The notes under the pieces: model-generated
What the model was told of the DNA's origin: nothing
Database searches by the model: none
What the model saw: the letters and a program-made list of their open reading frames with translations, nothing else
Assembly (NCBI RefSeq): GCF_016583795.1
Contig: NZ_NRRS01000022.1
Span: forward strand, 1-53,685
Reading direction: 5' to 3'
DNA length: 53,685 nucleotides
Source: Rhabdochromatium marinum
GTDB taxonomy: Bacteria > Pseudomonadota > Gammaproteobacteria > Chromatiales > Chromatiaceae
Position numbers and translations under genes: made by a program
Part shown: piece after piece, positions 38,589-51,173 of the stretch
How the letters are laid out: every line of letters starts with the position of its first letter
How positions within the stretch are numbered: position 1 is the stretch's first letter

Positions 38589-38616
38589 ACATTCCCCCCA
38601 TCGCACCCTAGGCACC

Positions 38617-39444
38617 ATGAGCAACATCATCGAACCCGGCTCTCTTGAAGCGAGTTTGAAAACCAGCGGCCCCTTGTGTCTGGAGATTGATCAACACCGC
38701 TTTGCCGGCCATGGTCGCATCGATCTGCTGCGTCGAATCGGCGAGACCGGTTCAATCTCACGGGCCGCGAAGGCCATGGGTATGTCCTACAAGCAAGCCT
38801 GGGATGCCGTCGATGCCATGAACAATTTGGCCACACATCCCCTGGTGTCGCGCCGGGCCGGCGGGCGTCACGGCGGCGGCACTGAACTAACAGACACGGG
38901 ACGGCGGTTGATCCAAGTCTTTGAGGTCGCCGAGCGCGAGCACCGCCGTTTTCTTGACTGCCTGAGCCAGAGCGTTCAGGATTTCGATCATTTTCACCAC
39001 CTGCTAGGAGCTATCAATATGAAAGTCAGTGCACGCAACAACCTGCGCGGTATCGTCTCCGAGATCAAGTCGGGCGCGGTCAATACCGAGGTCACCCTCA
39101 ATATCAACGGCACCCCACTGGTCGCCATGATTACCAATGAGAGCGCCACCTCCCTGGGACTGGCCGTGGGCACTGAGGCCTTTGCACTGATCAAGGCCTC
39201 CTTTGTCATACTAGCCACCGAGGATGGCGGTCTGCGCACCTCCGCACGCAATCGGCTGTGCGGCACCATCGAGCGCATCACTGCCGGCGCCGTCAACACC
39301 GAGGTGGTGCTGGCTCTGGACGGCGGCAGCCGACTCACGGCTATGATCACCAATGAAAGCGCGCACGAATTAGAGCTGGCGGATGGCACTCGCGCCTGCG
39401 CTTTGATCAAGGCGCCGCATGTGATCCTGGCTGTACAGGACTAG
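38617..39444 (+). CDS. modE: Molybdate-responsive transcriptional regulator ModE
   Basis: 275 residues. An N-terminal winged helix (about 25-110) includes GRIDLLRRIGETGSISRAAKAMGMSYKQAWDAV. Two molbindin (MOP) domains follow, at about 135-200 (SARNNLRGIVSEIKSGAVNTEV) and 207-275 (SARNRLCGTIERITAGAVNTEV). With molybdate bound it represses uptake genes. It is followed by modABC after 203 bp, with its own operator in front and a second, imperfect one ahead of modA. Confidence 0.95.
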   Translation: MSNIIEPGSLEASLKTSGPLCLEIDQHRFAGHGRIDLLRRIGETGSISRAAKAMGMSYKQAWDAVDAMNNLATHPLVSRRAGGRHGGGTELTDTGRRLIQVFEVAEREHRRFLDCLSQSVQDFDHFHHLLGAINMKVSARNNLRGIVSEIKSGAVNTEVTLNINGTPLVAMITNESATSLGLAVGTEAFALIKASFVILATEDGGLRTSARNRLCGTIERITAGAVNTEVVLALDGGSRLTAMITNESAHELELADGTRACALIKAPHVILAVQD

Positions 39445-39524
39445 GACTGACCCGGGTCGCAATGGTGCACAAGCGACCATCGCTTGTCGGTTTCACAACC
39501 AACCCCCGGCTGACATCGACCTAA

Positions 39525-40406
<882 letters not shown>

Positions 40407-40422
40407 TGGGAATCTGAGCGCC

Positions 40423-41100
40423 ATGGGCTTTTCTGAGGCCGATCTGCAAGCCATTGGGCTCACCCTGCGCCTAGCCAGTCTGGTGACTGTCGTGCTGCTC
40501 ATCCTCGGCACCCCCATCGCCTGGTGGCTGGCGCGCACCCGCTCGCGCTGGAAGGGACCGGTCGGCGCCGTGGTGGCGCTGCCGCTGGTATTGCCACCCA
40601 CAGTGCTTGGCCTGTATCTGTTGCTGCTGCTGGGACCGAACGGCCCGGTCGGGCAGTTTACCCAGTGGCTTGGCCTCGGGTTGCTGCCCTTTACCTTCTG
40701 GGGGCTGGTGGTAGCCTCAGTGTTTTACTCCCTGCCCTTTGTGGTACAGCCGATTCAGAACGCCATTGAAGCCCTGGGTAAGCGCCCGCTGGAAGTGGCC
40801 GCCACCCTGCGCGCCGGTCCCTGGGATCGCTTTTTCACCGTGGTAGTGCCACTGGCCAAGCCGGGCTTTTTCACTGCCGCTATCCTTGGCTTTGCCCATA
40901 CCGTTGGCGAGTTCGGCGTGGTGCTAATGATTGGTGGCAACATCCCCGGCGCCACCCGAGTGGTTTCGGTGCAGATTTATGACCATGTCGAGGCCATGGA
41001 ATATGGACAGGCCCATTGGTTGGCCGCCACCATGGTGGTATTTTCCTTCCTGGTGCTGCTGGTGCTCTATAGCCTCAACCCCAACCAACGCCGTTTTTAA
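40423..41100 (+). CDS. modB: Molybdate ABC transporter permease
   Basis: 225 residues from the ATG at 40423; an upstream in-frame ATG at 40384 would overlap modA and adds an unlikely hydrophilic leader. Five membrane helices are predicted. The EAA loop [25 protein letters not shown] contacts Mod[16 protein letters not shown] is typical of ModB. Confidence 0.94.
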   Translation: MGFSEADLQAIGLTLRLASLVTVVLLILGTPIAWWLARTRSRWKGPVGAVVALPLVLPPTVLGLYLLLLLGPNGPVGQFTQWLGLGLLPFTFWGLVVASVFYSLPFVVQPIQNAIEALGKRPLEVAATLRAGPWDRFFTVVVPLAKPGFFTAAILGFAHTVGEFGVVLMIGGNIPGATRVVSVQIYDHVEAMEYGQAHWLAATMVVFSFLVLLVLYSLNPNQRRF

Positions 41101-41112
41101 CCACCAACCACC

Positions 41113-42201
41113 ATGATTCAGGATGCGATACATGCGCGTTTCCAGCTCGATTATCCCGGGTTCTCGCTCCAGGTAGATCTGGAGCTGCCGGGACGCGGTG
41201 TCACCGCTCTTTTTGGTCATTCCGGCTCGGGAAAAACCACGCTGCTGCGGCTGATCGCTGGGCTGACCCGGGTGTCCGATGGCTATCTAAAGGTCAATGG
41301 CGAGGTCTGGCAGGAGGGTCGCGAGTTTCTGCCCACCCACCGCCGCCCGCTCGGCTATGTCTTCCAGGAGGCGAGTCTGTTTCCGCACCTGAGTGCCCGC
41401 GCCAATCTGGCCTATGGCATGAAGCGGGCCGGCGATGCTGCCATGGGACGCGAGGCCCTAGCGCAGGCGGTCGAGCTGCTCGGGATCGGGCATCTGCTCG
41501 ACCGCCGTCCGCAGCAGCTCTCCGGGGGCGAGCGTCAGCGCGTCGCCATCGCCCGCGCCCTGGCGTTGCACCCCAAGCTACTGCTCATGGACGAACCACT
41601 GGCCGCGCTGGACCTGAAGCGCAAGCAGGAGATCCTGCCCTATCTGGAGCGCCTGCATGACGCGCTGGAGATCCCGGTGCTCTACGTCAGCCACTCGCCC
41701 GATGAGGTGGCCCGCCTGGCCGATACCCTGGTGCTAATGGAACAGGGCCGGGTGCGTGCGCAGGGGCCAGTGAGTGAGCTGTTCAGCCGCCTGGATCTGA
41801 CCCTGGCCCAGGATCAGGATGCCAGCGCCATCATTGAGGGCGTGGTGCTGAGTCACAACGATGACTACGCGCTCAGCCGTTTGGAGATCCCAGGCGGCTT
41901 TCTAACCGTGGCGCGACTCCAACGTGACATCCATGAACAGGTACGGGTGCGCATCCATGCGCGCGATGTCAGCTTGGCACTGGACGACCCCGGTACCTCC
42001 AGTATCATCAATATCCTCCCGGCGCGCATTCTGGAGCTGCGCGAGATCGAACAGGCCCAGGTGCTGGTCAAGCTGTGCACTGGCGCAGGTGAACGCACCC
42101 CGCTACTGGCACGCATCACCCGCCACTCGCGCGACCGGCTGCGCCTGTATGAAGGGCAGTCGGTCTTTGCGCAAGTCAAGGCAGTGGCCTTGATGGACTG
42201 A
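41113..42201 (+). CDS. modC: Molybdate ABC transporter ATPase
   Basis: 362 residues. Walker A is GHSGSGKTT (about 35-43), the signature LSGGERQR, and Walker B LLLMDEPLAALD. A C-terminal MOP domain (about 290-355) follows, the usual molybdate-binding regulatory extension of ModC. It lies 12 bp after modB. Confidence 0.95.
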   Translation: MIQDAIHARFQLDYPGFSLQVDLELPGRGVTALFGHSGSGKTTLLRLIAGLTRVSDGYLKVNGEVWQEGREFLPTHRRPLGYVFQEASLFPHLSARANLAYGMKRAGDAAMGREALAQAVELLGIGHLLDRRPQQLSGGERQRVAIARALALHPKLLLMDEPLAALDLKRKQEILPYLERLHDALEIPVLYVSHSPDEVARLADTLVLMEQGRVRAQGPVSELFSRLDLTLAQDQDASAIIEGVVLSHNDDYALSRLEIPGGFLTVARLQRDIHEQVRVRIHARDVSLALDDPGTSSIINILPARILELREIEQAQVLVKLCTGAGERTPLLARITRHSRDRLRLYEGQSVFAQVKAVALMD

Positions 42202-42226
42202 GGCCCCAACGCAAGCCTGGCCCTCA
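42198..42226. terminator. Hairpin between convergent modC and radC
   Basis: CTGAGG-CC and GG-CCCTCAG pair around a 13-base loop with one bulged base, spanning both stop codons. No T-run follows on either strand. It may serve as a shared 3' stem for both messages. Confidence 0.35.
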
Positions 42227-42898
42227 GATCAAGCCGCGTTCAGAAAAGGACGTACCCGCCCCGGCACCGACGATGATGTGATCCAGCACCCGGACATCGA
42301 TATACTCGAGCGCCTGACGCAAGCGCTCGGTGATGCGAATGTCCGCCTGGCTTGGCTCGGCGACTCCGGAGGGGTGGTTGTGTGCGAAAATCACCGCCGC
42401 TGCATTGCACTGGATCGCAGCGCGTATCACCTCGCGCGGATGCACACTGGCCCCGTCAATGGTGCCGCGAAAGAGTTCCGTATATTCAAGCACCTGGTGG
42501 CGGTTATCGAGAAAAATCGCAGCAAAGACTTCATAGGGATACCCGCGCAGGCGCATTTTTAGATAGTTGCGCGTCGCCTCCGGACTGGTGAGCGCATCGC
42601 GTGCCTTGAGATCTTCGAGCAGATAGCGCCGACTCATTTCCAGCACAGCACGCAGTTGCACGAATTTCGCCACCCCCAAGCCTTTGCCGCTGCAAAAATT
42701 ATCCTGACTGGCGGACAACAGACCAACCAGACCGCCATAGGTGGACAGCAGTTCGCGCGCCAGATCAACGGCGCTCTTGCCCGGAATCCCAGTTCGTAGA
42801 AAAATGGCCAGCAGTTCAGCATCGGTCAGGGCCTCAGCGCCCAAACCAAGCAGCTTTTCGCGCGGGCGTTCATCGGCCGGCCAGTCCGTGATTGACAT
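42224..42898 (-). CDS. radC: RadC/MPN-domain (JAMM) protein
   Basis: 224 residues. A helix-hairpin-helix-like N-terminal part ([27 protein letters not shown]) precedes an MPN domain with the JAMM metal site, [14 protein letters not shown], and a conserved Glu in the [11 protein letters not shown] region. Despite the name, a repair role is disputed. It is divergent from coaBC, the common gammaproteobacterial order. Confidence 0.95.
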   Translation of the reverse strand: MSITDWPADERPREKLLGLGAEALTDAELLAIFLRTGIPGKSAVDLARELLSTYGGLVGLLSASQDNFCSGKGLGVAKFVQLRAVLEMSRRYLLEDLKARDALTSPEATRNYLKMRLRGYPYEVFAAIFLDNRHQVLEYTELFRGTIDGASVHPREVIRAAIQCNAAAVIFAHNHPSGVAEPSQADIRITERLRQALEYIDVRVLDHIIVGAGAGTSFSERGLI

Positions 42899-43013
42899 TG
42901 TTCGGTCTCCTGAGCGCGTTAAAAAACAACCAGTACCCGCATAGAGTAGACGAAATGTTTAACAAGGCCAAGCGTTCCACAAGCCATCAACGGCTGGCAC
43001 CTCACACAGCATC

Positions 43014-44243
43014 ATGAGCCAGACGCAACATCCGCGCATTCTGCTTGGCGTTAGTGGCAGCATCGCCGCCTACAAGGCGGCAGAACTGATCCGCCGCCTG
43101 CGCGAACGCGGTGCCGAGGTGCAGGTGGTAATGACCGCGCACGCACAGGCCTTTATCACACCACTCAGCCTGCAAGCCGTGGCCGGGCAGCCGGTGCGTT
43201 GCGAACTGTTTGACCGAGCGGCTGAGGCCGGGATGGGACATATCGAACTGGCCCGCTGGGCGGATCACCTGCTGATCGCACCAGCCAGCGCCAACCTGAT
43301 TGCGCGTCTCGCGCATGGAATGGCCGATGACCTGCTGACCACCCTGGTACTGGCCAGTGCCGCCCCGCTGGCCATCGCCCCAGCGATGAACCACCAGATG
43401 TGGTCCCATCCGGCCGTGCAGGAAAATATCAACCGTCTGCTGGCCCGTGGCGTGCATCTGCTGGGGCCGGAGTCGGGCGACCAGGCCTGCGGCGAGAGCG
43501 GTGCAGGGCGCCTGCTGGAACCGCAGCGGATTGTCGAACAACTCCTGGGATCCGAGCACCGTCCGCTGGCCGGGCGCCGGGTGCTGGTCACAGCGGGACC
43601 GACCCGCGAGGCGCTGGATCCCGTGCGTTTTTTGGGCAACCGCAGTTCGGGAAAGATGGGCTATGCTGTGGCCCAGGCACTCACCGCAGCCGGCGCCCAG
43701 GTCATGGTGGTTTCCGGCCCCACGGCGCTAACGCCACCGGCGGTTGAGCGAGTCATACCCGTGGAAACGGCGCTGGAAATGCACGCGGCCGTCATGGAAC
43801 ACATCGACCACTGCGACATCTTTGTCGCTGCGGCGGCTGTGGCCGATTATCGCCCCCAGGCCCCATCCCCGGAAAAAATCAAGAAACACCACCACGAGTT
43901 TCAGCTGCGCATGGTGCGTAATCCGGATATTCTGGCCGAAGTTGCCGCCCGCCACCCCGCGCCCTTTACTCTGGGGTTTGCCGCCGAAACCGAGGCGCTG
44001 GAAGCTCATGCCCGGGAGAAACTCCAGGCCAAAGGGCTGGATATGATCGCCGCCAACTGGGTCGGCGGCGCGCAGGGGGGCTTTGATCGCGATGAGAATG
44101 CCCTGTTGCTACTGTGGCGCGGTGGCCAGCGTGAACTGCCGCTGATGTCAAAACGCCAGGCGGCGCGTGAAATCGTCCATACCATTACGGAGCGCTATGC
44201 TGCATTCACTGCACGTCAAAATTTTGGATCACCGCCTGGGTGA
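43014..44243 (+). CDS. coaBC: Bifunctional phosphopantothenoylcysteine decarboxylase/synthetase
   Basis: 409 residues. The N-terminal flavin-dependent CoaC domain carries [18 protein letters not shown], the PAMNHQMW motif and the substrate-clamp cysteine in [11 protein letters not shown]. The C-terminal CoaB domain carries [26 protein letters not shown] and the synthetase loop PSPEKIKK. It makes 4'-phosphopantetheine for coenzyme A. The dut gene begins within its last codons. Confidence 0.96.
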   Translation: MSQTQHPRILLGVSGSIAAYKAAELIRRLRERGAEVQVVMTAHAQAFITPLSLQAVAGQPVRCELFDRAAEAGMGHIELARWADHLLIAPASANLIARLAHGMADDLLTTLVLASAAPLAIAPAMNHQMWSHPAVQENINRLLARGVHLLGPESGDQACGESGAGRLLEPQRIVEQLLGSEHRPLAGRRVLVTAGPTREALDPVRFLGNRSSGKMGYAVAQALTAAGAQVMVVSGPTALTPPAVERVIPVETALEMHAAVMEHIDHCDIFVAAAAVADYRPQAPSPEKIKKHHHEFQLRMVRNPDILAEVAARHPAPFTLGFAAETEALEAHAREKLQAKGLDMIAANWVGGAQGGFDRDENALLLLWRGGQRELPLMSKRQAAREIVHTITERYAAFTARQNFGSPPG

Positions 44244-44655
44244 CACCTTTGAGCTGCCCCACTATGCCACTGAGGGCGCTGCCGGACTGGATCTGCGCGC
44301 CATGCTGGCGAAGCCCTTGCAGCTCGACCCCGGCATGACAGAGCTGATTCCCACCGGACTGGCCATCCATATTAAGGATCCTGGCACGGCCGCCATGATT
44401 CTGCCCCGTTCGGGCTTGGGACATCGTCATGGGATTGTGCTTGGCAATCTGGTCGGTTTGATCGATTCCGACTACCAGGGAGAGATCTTGGTATCCTGTT
44501 GGAATCGCGGGCAAACGCGCTTTGAAATTCAGGTTGGCGAACGCATCGCGCAACTGGTGTTGGTCCCCGTCTTGCGTGCCAAGCTCGAAATCGTTGCTGA
44601 TTTCGCGCCCTCATCACGCGGCAGCGGCGGCTTCGGGCACAGCGGCCGGCAGTAA
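44197..44655 (+). CDS. dut: dUTP diphosphatase
   Basis: 152 residues from the ATG at 44197 with GGAG at 44189-44192; this start lies inside the end of coaBC. The five trimeric dUTPase motifs are present, including [40 protein letters not shown] and the C-terminal [10 protein letters not shown] that closes over the active site. Confidence 0.96.
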   Translation: MLHSLHVKILDHRLGDTFELPHYATEGAAGLDLRAMLAKPLQLDPGMTELIPTGLAIHIKDPGTAAMILPRSGLGHRHGIVLGNLVGLIDSDYQGEILVSCWNRGQTRFEIQVGERIAQLVLVPVLRAKLEIVADFAPSSRGSGGFGHSGRQ

Positions 44656-44687
44656 CCCGACTCTATTAAAGACAGCTGCATTGCATC

Positions 44688-47303
44688 ATGGCTCTTCTAG
44701 GCAAAAAAAGCGTCAAACACGACAAGAAGGCTACCCAGGGCTCGCAGCCGCATTCTCAGCGCCTGAGCCACTACTGGCTCTTGGCTGGCGTGCTGTTGAG
44801 CCTGGCCACTCTGGCGGCCTTCGTGGTGGCGGCTTGGCTGGGGACTGGAACCGAGCGCAAGATGCAGGAGCAACATCTCAGCGAGTTGGTCAACAACCTG
44901 GCCGGTGCCCTGGATGATCATAAAGAGCGCCTCTATGAACAGCTCAGGGAATTGTCCAAGGACCAGCACCTGCGCACCAGCTTTGAATACGCCGACCAGG
45001 CCGATTTCGTTGCCACTGCGCAGCACTTGCAACAACGGATTCCCCTGGCCCTGCAATTACTGCTGGTACGCCTTGAACCCGGCTCCTCAGACGTACAGAT
45101 TCTGAATCAAGCCACCACGCCACTCAGCTATGCCGGACTGGTGATGGTGCGCGAGGTCGCGACCTCCGGGAAGCTGTCACAGCTGGAAGCCCATCAGGTC
45201 GGCACACCTGAGGCCCACCTGGCGCTGGCCGGTCCGGTGCTGGCCAGCGATGGTCAGACGACACTCGGGGTCATCTATGTGGCGCTGCCGCTAAGCCTGC
45301 TGCCAAAGCCTGATGCCGCCACGGCCCGCAATCACCACTTTTTGTTCCAGCAAGGCCGGGGGCAAGACCAGGCGATCATTGCCCCGGCGGCGGCCTCCCT
45401 GCCCCCGGCTGATGCTTTGGTGGCTAGCACCAAGATCCCGCGCACCGACATGGAGTTGATCGCCTGGCAGCCTCCGCCCCAGCCGCTCGATTCGCAGTTG
45501 CTGTGGTCCAATCTGATCGGAGCCGGTGCCCTGCTAGCCATGACTCTGCTGATTCTTGCCGCTGCTGGCAGCGCACAGAGCCGGCGACTGCATCGCGAAA
45601 TCGATCAGCTCAACCGCGGTCTGGCGGAGGTCGATCTCGGCCAGGTGCCAAGCAAACGCACCGTGCAGCTACAAGAGCTGGCCGTTCTGGATGAGGGCCT
45701 GCGCCAGATGTCACGCAAGCGGGCGCATGTCGCCAAAGCCCCGGCGGCCGAGACCCCGGACATGGCCCTGGATCTGGGCTCGAAGATGCTGGACGGTGAT
45801 CCGGCAGAAGCCGCCATGGAGATGGATCTGGCCAATCCGCCCAGCCAGCTCGCGGGCACTTCCGAGATGCCTACCAACGCGCGCTCATCCAATCCACTAC
45901 CGCGTGTGGATGTCTCCGCCTTGGGCACCATTCCGGCACGGGTATTCCGACCCTATGACATTCGCGGGCTCATCGCCACTGAGCTGACCGAGGACTTCAT
46001 GCGCTTTCTCGGGTATGCCATCGGCACCGAATCCCAGGACGGCGGCAGTCGGGCCGTGCTGGTCGGGCGCGATCATCGCGCCAGCGGCGCCTCTCTGTGC
46101 GGATTCCTGACCGAAGGCCTGCGCGCCAGCGGCTGCGATGTGATCGACCTGGGCATTGTGCCAACCCCGGTGCTCTACTTCGCCACCCACCTGGCTGGCG
46201 ATATTTCCGGGGCCATGATCACCGCCAGCCATAATCCGCATGAATACAATGGGGTAAAGCTGGTGCTGTCCGGCAAGTCGGCCACCGCGCTGAATGTTGC
46301 CAAACTCAAGCAGCGCTTGCAGCGGGGCGAATTCCGCGCGGGTGAGGGCAGTTATCGTGAGCAATCCGTGCTGGCCGACTATTTCGACGAAGTGGAACAA
46401 AACATTACCTTCGCCCGTCCGCTCAAGCTGGCGATTGACTGCGGCTTTGCCACGCCGGCCCTGGTGGCGCCGCAACTGTTCCGCGACCTGGGCTGCGAGG
46501 TCATTGAGGTGCGCTGCGATCTTGAAGACCCGCGCGCCGGAACCGAGTTGCCAAACCCTTCTGCGCCCGAGCATCTGCGCGACCTGATTGACGCCGTCAC
46601 CGAGCATCAGGCCGATCTTGGCATCGGCTTTGACGGCGACGGTGACCGCCTTGGGGTGGTCGATTCAGCCGGCCAACTAATACAGACCGAGCGCGTGCTG
46701 ATGCTGCTCGCCGCCGACCTGCTCTCGCGCGCGCCCAGCAGCGACATTGTCTTTGATGTCAAATGCAGCGGTCTGCTCACCAAGTACATCAGCAGCCTGG
46801 GCGGTAAGCCGGTGATGTGGAAATCCGGCCATGCCTTCATCAAGGAAAAGCGTGAGGAACTCAAGGCGCCGCTGGCCGGCGAGTTCAGCGGCCATATCGT
46901 CTTTGGTGATCGCTGGAACGGCTTTGATGATGCCTTCTACGCCGCCGCACGCCTGATCGAGGTGCTGGCCATCGACTCGCGTTCCACCCAGGAAATCTTC
47001 GCTGAACTGCCCACCGCCATCAGCACGCCCGAGCTGCTGGCCCCGGTTGCGCCCGGCCAGGAGCTTGAGATTATGTCTCAAGTTATGGAGGTCAAAGGCC
47101 GCCTGAGCGGCGTCACCGCCATCACCATTGACGGCCTGCGCGTCGAAAGCGACCGCGGCTGGGCGCTGGTGCGCGCATCGAATTCCGAGGCGGCGCTGGC
47201 CTTCCGCTTTGAGGCCGTGAATGAATCCACTCTAGAAAAGCTCAAGGATCTGGTACGCCGTATCATGAAAAGCGCCGCCCCCGGTCTTGAGCTGCCGTTT
47301 TAA
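44688..47303 (+). CDS. algC: Membrane-anchored phosphomannomutase/phosphoglucomutase (long AlgC)
   Basis: 871 residues. The N-terminal half is an extension with two membrane helices (about 29-51 and 267-292) around a periplasmic sensor-like domain, then a linker with acidic stretches (340-400). The catalytic half holds the phospho-serine Ser514 (TASHNPHEYNG), the metal loop with Asp649, Asp651 and Asp653 (GFDGDGDRLG), the sugar loop GEFSGHIVF and the phosphate loop RASNSEAAL. It interconverts 1- and 6-phosphates of mannose and glucose for surface polysaccharides. The coaBC-dut-algC-argB order is as in pseudomonads. Confidence 0.94.
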   Translation: MALLGKKSVKHDKKATQGSQPHSQRLSHYWLLAGVLLSLATLAAFVVAAWLGTGTERKMQEQHLSELVNNLAGALDDHKERLYEQLRELSKDQHLRTSFEYADQADFVATAQHLQQRIPLALQLLLVRLEPGSSDVQILNQATTPLSYAGLVMVREVATSGKLSQLEAHQVGTPEAHLALAGPVLASDGQTTLGVIYVALPLSLLPKPDAATARNHHFLFQQGRGQDQAIIAPAAASLPPADALVASTKIPRTDMELIAWQPPPQPLDSQLLWSNLIGAGALLAMTLLILAAAGSAQSRRLHREIDQLNRGLAEVDLGQVPSKRTVQLQELAVLDEGLRQMSRKRAHVAKAPAAETPDMALDLGSKMLDGDPAEAAMEMDLANPPSQLAGTSEMPTNARSSNPLPRVDVSALGTIPARVFRPYDIRGLIATELTEDFMRFLGYAIGTESQDGGSRAVLVGRDHRASGASLCGFLTEGLRASGCDVIDLGIVPTPVLYFATHLAGDISGAMITASHNPHEYNGVKLVLSGKSATALNVAKLKQRLQRGEFRAGEGSYREQSVLADYFDEVEQNITFARPLKLAIDCGFATPALVAPQLFRDLGCEVIEVRCDLEDPRAGTELPNPSAPEHLRDLIDAVTEHQADLGIGFDGDGDRLGVVDSAGQLIQTERVLMLLAADLLSRAPSSDIVFDVKCSGLLTKYISSLGGKPVMWKSGHAFIKEKREELKAPLAGEFSGHIVFGDRWNGFDDAFYAAARLIEVLAIDSRSTQEIFAELPTAISTPELLAPVAPGQELEIMSQVMEVKGRLSGVTAITIDGLRVESDRGWALVRASNSEAALAFRFEAVNESTLEKLKDLVRRIMKSAAPGLELPF

Positions 47304-48224
<921 letters not shown>

Positions 48225-48228
48225 CCAC

Positions 48229-49407
48229 CTATTCCGCGCCCTGAGTGGTGGCGGCTGGCTCATCCGCTTGGTCTGATGATGCCACTGGCTCAGCGGCCTT
48301 GGCCTCATCAGCATTCGCTGGATCCCCATCGGCCTGATCGCCAAGCAGCGCGGTACGAAAACCTTCCAGCACTTCCAGACGCTGGTCGGTACGGCAGGCA
48401 GAGGCGGCCTGCAAATAGCTTAAACATTGCAGGTCCAGAAAAAGCACCGCATTAGCCTCTGGGTGTTTGGGATCATTGGGAATGCGTGAGACGATCAGGC
48501 TAATATCTCCCTCATCCTGCGGAGCAGCCGTGATCACAACCGTATCGCTCAGGCTCTCAATCGGTTGGGTAGCATTGGCCTCCACATAGCCCACCGCCTG
48601 TCCCCACAGCAGATCGCACTCGCGATCATTCGCACAGGGCACCAGATTGTCGAGACCAAGCAAAATATTCCTTTTATCCTCTTTCTGCACCAGCTCGCGC
48701 ACATTCTTCAGGCGCCGAAAGCGCTCCATGTCTTCAGCAAACTGCTCATAGATGCCCTGCTTGGTGCGCTCGTGGCGCAAAATCACCGCCAGATCGCTCT
48801 GGATATTCTCTTTGGTCGCAGCGATATTACGCTCCAACTGGGGGTAAACCGGCTTGCCAGCGCGCTCCAACTCAGCGGCGTCGGACTGCAAGCGGTTGAT
48901 GCGATTCTGCAAGCGACGAATGTTGCCCTTGAGTTGCTGGATCATCACATCAACAGCGGCAATCTTGCCATCGCGCATCATGATGAGATCATCCGCTGTG
49001 CGATAGGAGCGCAATAGCACCTGATCCTCATTGCGTTGCTGGTCGATCAGCGCCTGCTGTTCCTTGCGCAGCCGTTCCAGCTCCTGCTCTTGCAACCACT
49101 CGTCGCGAGTCTTGGCGCGATCCACGGTGCGCAGCGGCACGCCTTCCTTGGACAGCTCCACGCGCGCCTTGTCAGTGGCTGCGGGCGGCAGGCGATCCGA
49201 AAAATGCACCTTGCCATCATCATCGACCCAGCGATACAACTGTTGCGCCGCTGCCGACAACGGCAACACCAGCCCGCCCAGCGCGAGCAGCAGGCCCAGC
49301 AGCAGAGGCAGAGGCAGAGGCAGACGCAGACGCCGAGGTGCCATCGCGGTCGTTGACTGGCTGAACAGCCTTTGAGAAATTCTAGTTGCCTGTGGCCAGC
49401 GGATCAT
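48229..49407 (-). CDS. DUF4124-domain periplasmic coiled-coil protein
   Basis: 392 residues. The ATG at 49407 is chosen because it overlaps the pyrE stop by four bases (ATGA) and has GGAGAG seven bases ahead; the later ATG at 49344 has no such site. A long basic leader and a hydrophobic stretch (about 33-54, ending SAAA-QQ) form a signal peptide. DUF4124 follows ([19 protein letters not shown]), then a Glu/Arg/Gln-rich coiled coil (about 105-240) and a C-terminal region with four cysteines. The tail is acidic and Ala-rich. Envelope role, function unknown. Confidence 0.82.
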   Translation of the reverse strand: MIRWPQATRISQRLFSQSTTAMAPRRLRLPLPLPLLLGLLLALGGLVLPLSAAAQQLYRWVDDDGKVHFSDRLPPAATDKARVELSKEGVPLRTVDRAKTRDEWLQEQELERLRKEQQALIDQQRNEDQVLLRSYRTADDLIMMRDGKIAAVDVMIQQLKGNIRRLQNRINRLQSDAAELERAGKPVYPQLERNIAATKENIQSDLAVILRHERTKQGIYEQFAEDMERFRRLKNVRELVQKEDKRNILLGLDNLVPCANDRECDLLWGQAVGYVEANATQPIESLSDTVVITAAPQDEGDISLIVSRIPNDPKHPEANAVLFLDLQCLSYLQAASACRTDQRLEVLEGFRTALLGDQADGDPANADEAKAAEPVASSDQADEPAATTQGAE

Positions 49408-50078
49408 GGGCTCTCTCCGTTATCAGTAACACCATAATGCTGCCGATACGACTCCATCGCCTGGATCAGCTCGGGCGTGAAGCCGGGATAGTTCTGATGC
49501 TTGCGCACAAAGTCGATCAGCTCCGTCAGGGACGCAATGCTCAGCACCTCGACACCATAACGCGCAGCAACCTCATCGGTTGCCGCCAGGCCGGTCTGGC
49601 CGCGCTCGCGCCGATCCAGTGCGATGAGCACGCCGGCCAGCTCGGCCCCGGCCGCTTCGATCAACTCGACTGATTCCCCCACCGAGGTACCAGCGGTGAT
49701 GACATCGTCAATCACCAGCACCCGGCCCTGCAAGGGACGCCCGACAATCTGCCCGCCTTCGCCGTGATCCTTGGCCTCCTTACGATTGAAGGCATAGGGC
49801 AGATCGCGTCCATAGAGATCCGCCATGGCAATCGCGGTGGCCGCCGCCAGGGGAATGCCCTTATAAGCTGGACCAAACAGCATATCCACCGCCAGCCCCG
49901 AGGCATGCAGGGTCTTGGCGTAGAATTGTCCCAGGCGCGCCAGCCCGGCACCGCTGTCAAAGCGCCCGGCATTGAAAAAATACGGGCTGCGCCGACCGGA
50001 TTTCAGTGCAAAATCGCCGAAGCGCAACACCCCGGTTTCCACCGCAAAGCGGACAAAATCCTGCTGATACGCGTGCAA
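49404..50078 (-). CDS. pyrE: Orotate phosphoribosyltransferase
   Basis: 224 residues. [13 protein letters not shown] (orotate loop), [32 protein letters not shown] (flexible loop) and the PRPP motif [13 protein letters not shown] are all present. It makes orotidine 5'-phosphate in pyrimidine synthesis. The DUF4124 gene is coupled behind it by an ATGA overlap. Confidence 0.97.
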   Translation of the reverse strand: MHAYQQDFVRFAVETGVLRFGDFALKSGRRSPYFFNAGRFDSGAGLARLGQFYAKTLHASGLAVDMLFGPAYKGIPLAAATAIAMADLYGRDLPYAFNRKEAKDHGEGGQIVGRPLQGRVLVIDDVITAGTSVGESVELIEAAGAELAGVLIALDRRERGQTGLAATDEVAARYGVEVLSIASLTELIDFVRKHQNYPGFTPELIQAMESYRQHYGVTDNGESP

Positions 50079-50139
50079 AAATCTCTCTCCCCCAATGACT
50101 CAATGACGAAAGCGCCTTTCCGATAACGAGCAATCCACC

Positions 50140-50814
50140 ATGACCCATTCTCTGATCACGGCTTTTCTGGTTGGCCTGCTCGGTGGCCTGCACTGCCTGG
50201 GCATGTGCGGCGGCATTGTCACCAGTTTGACATTCAGCCTGCCGCGCGCGCAACGCCCTCTCGCGCGCCTGCCGATGCAACTGGGCTACAACCTCGGGCG
50301 CCTGCTGGGCTATGGCGTCATGGGCGCACTCTTCGGCGGGCTGGGCGACTGGATGCTCGCGGCCCTGCCGCTGGAGCAGGCGCAGCGGCTGCTCTATGCC
50401 GCCGCCGCCCTCATGATGTTACTGCTGGGACTTTACCTTGGGCGCTGGTGGCCCGGACTCGCGCGTCTCGAACAGCTGGGCATCCCCCTGTGGCGCCATC
50501 TCGAACCTCTGGGACGCCGCCTGCTGCCATTGCGCCACGGCTGGCAGGCCCTGGCCATCGGCTTCATCTGGGCCTGGCTGCCGTGCGGTCTGGTCTACAG
50601 CGTCTTAATTTGGGCGCTGGCCGCCGGCAGCGCATTGTCCGGCGCTCTGCTGATGCTGGCCTTTGGCCTGGGCACCTTGCCCAATTTGCTGGGAATCGGG
50701 CTGCTCGCCGGAGCCAGCGCCCGCCTGAGCGAGCGGCCCTGGCTGAATCAACTGGCCGGTGCCCTGGTGATCGGCTTCGCGCTCCTGGCGTTCTGGCAAC
50801 TGCTTGCCGCTTGA
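50140..50814 (+). CDS. Sulfite exporter TauE/SafE-family (UreH-like) membrane protein
   Basis: 224 residues and about six membrane helices. The N-terminal GLLGGLHCLGMCGGIV and the mid-protein WLPCGLVYS carry paired cysteines typical of the DsbD-like/UreH_2 subgroup often found with cbb3 oxidase or copper-handling genes. The name TauE/SafE is a database label for the broad family. Substrate is unknown; copper or thiol transport would be consistent with the cysteines. Confidence 0.8.
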   Translation: MTHSLITAFLVGLLGGLHCLGMCGGIVTSLTFSLPRAQRPLARLPMQLGYNLGRLLGYGVMGALFGGLGDWMLAALPLEQAQRLLYAAAALMMLLLGLYLGRWWPGLARLEQLGIPLWRHLEPLGRRLLPLRHGWQALAIGFIWAWLPCGLVYSVLIWALAAGSALSGALLMLAFGLGTLPNLLGIGLLAGASARLSERPWLNQLAGALVIGFALLAFWQLLAA

Positions 50815-50858
50815 GCAGCCCCCGGCCCGGCACCGTCGCGCACAGCGCCCACAAGCTG

Positions 50859-51143
50859 TCAGCCCGGCTCAATCCCCGCCGGCAACGCCTGTGGCGCCTG
50901 GATGCGCAGCCGTTTAGTGCGACTGTGCTCACCACTGAGCAGGGTCACCTCGGCGCGCGACACGCCAAACGCCTTGGCCAGAAAAGCGATCAGGCTGGCA
51001 TTGGCCTTCCCATCCACCGGAGGGGCGCGCAACTGGAGCTTGATTGCCTCACCCAGCGGTTCGGCAAAGCCATCGCGCCGCGCGCGCGGCTGCACCCGCA
51101 CCCGGAGAATGACATCCCCGCCCTGCCATTGATACCAGTCCAT
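50859..51143 (-). CDS. yggU: DUF167/YggU family protein
   Basis: 94 residues with the family core RVQPRARRDGF, the middle segment LQLRAPPVDGKANASLIAFLAKAFGV and SGEHSRTKRLRI. It follows yggT by 30 bp on the same strand, the usual order. The biochemical role of YggU is not established. Confidence 0.9.
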   Translation of the reverse strand: MDWYQWQGGDVILRVRVQPRARRDGFAEPLGEAIKLQLRAPPVDGKANASLIAFLAKAFGVSRAEVTLLSGEHSRTKRLRIQAPQALPAGIEPG

Positions 51144-51173
51144 GCGTACCTGACCCGGTCGCTTACACAGCGC

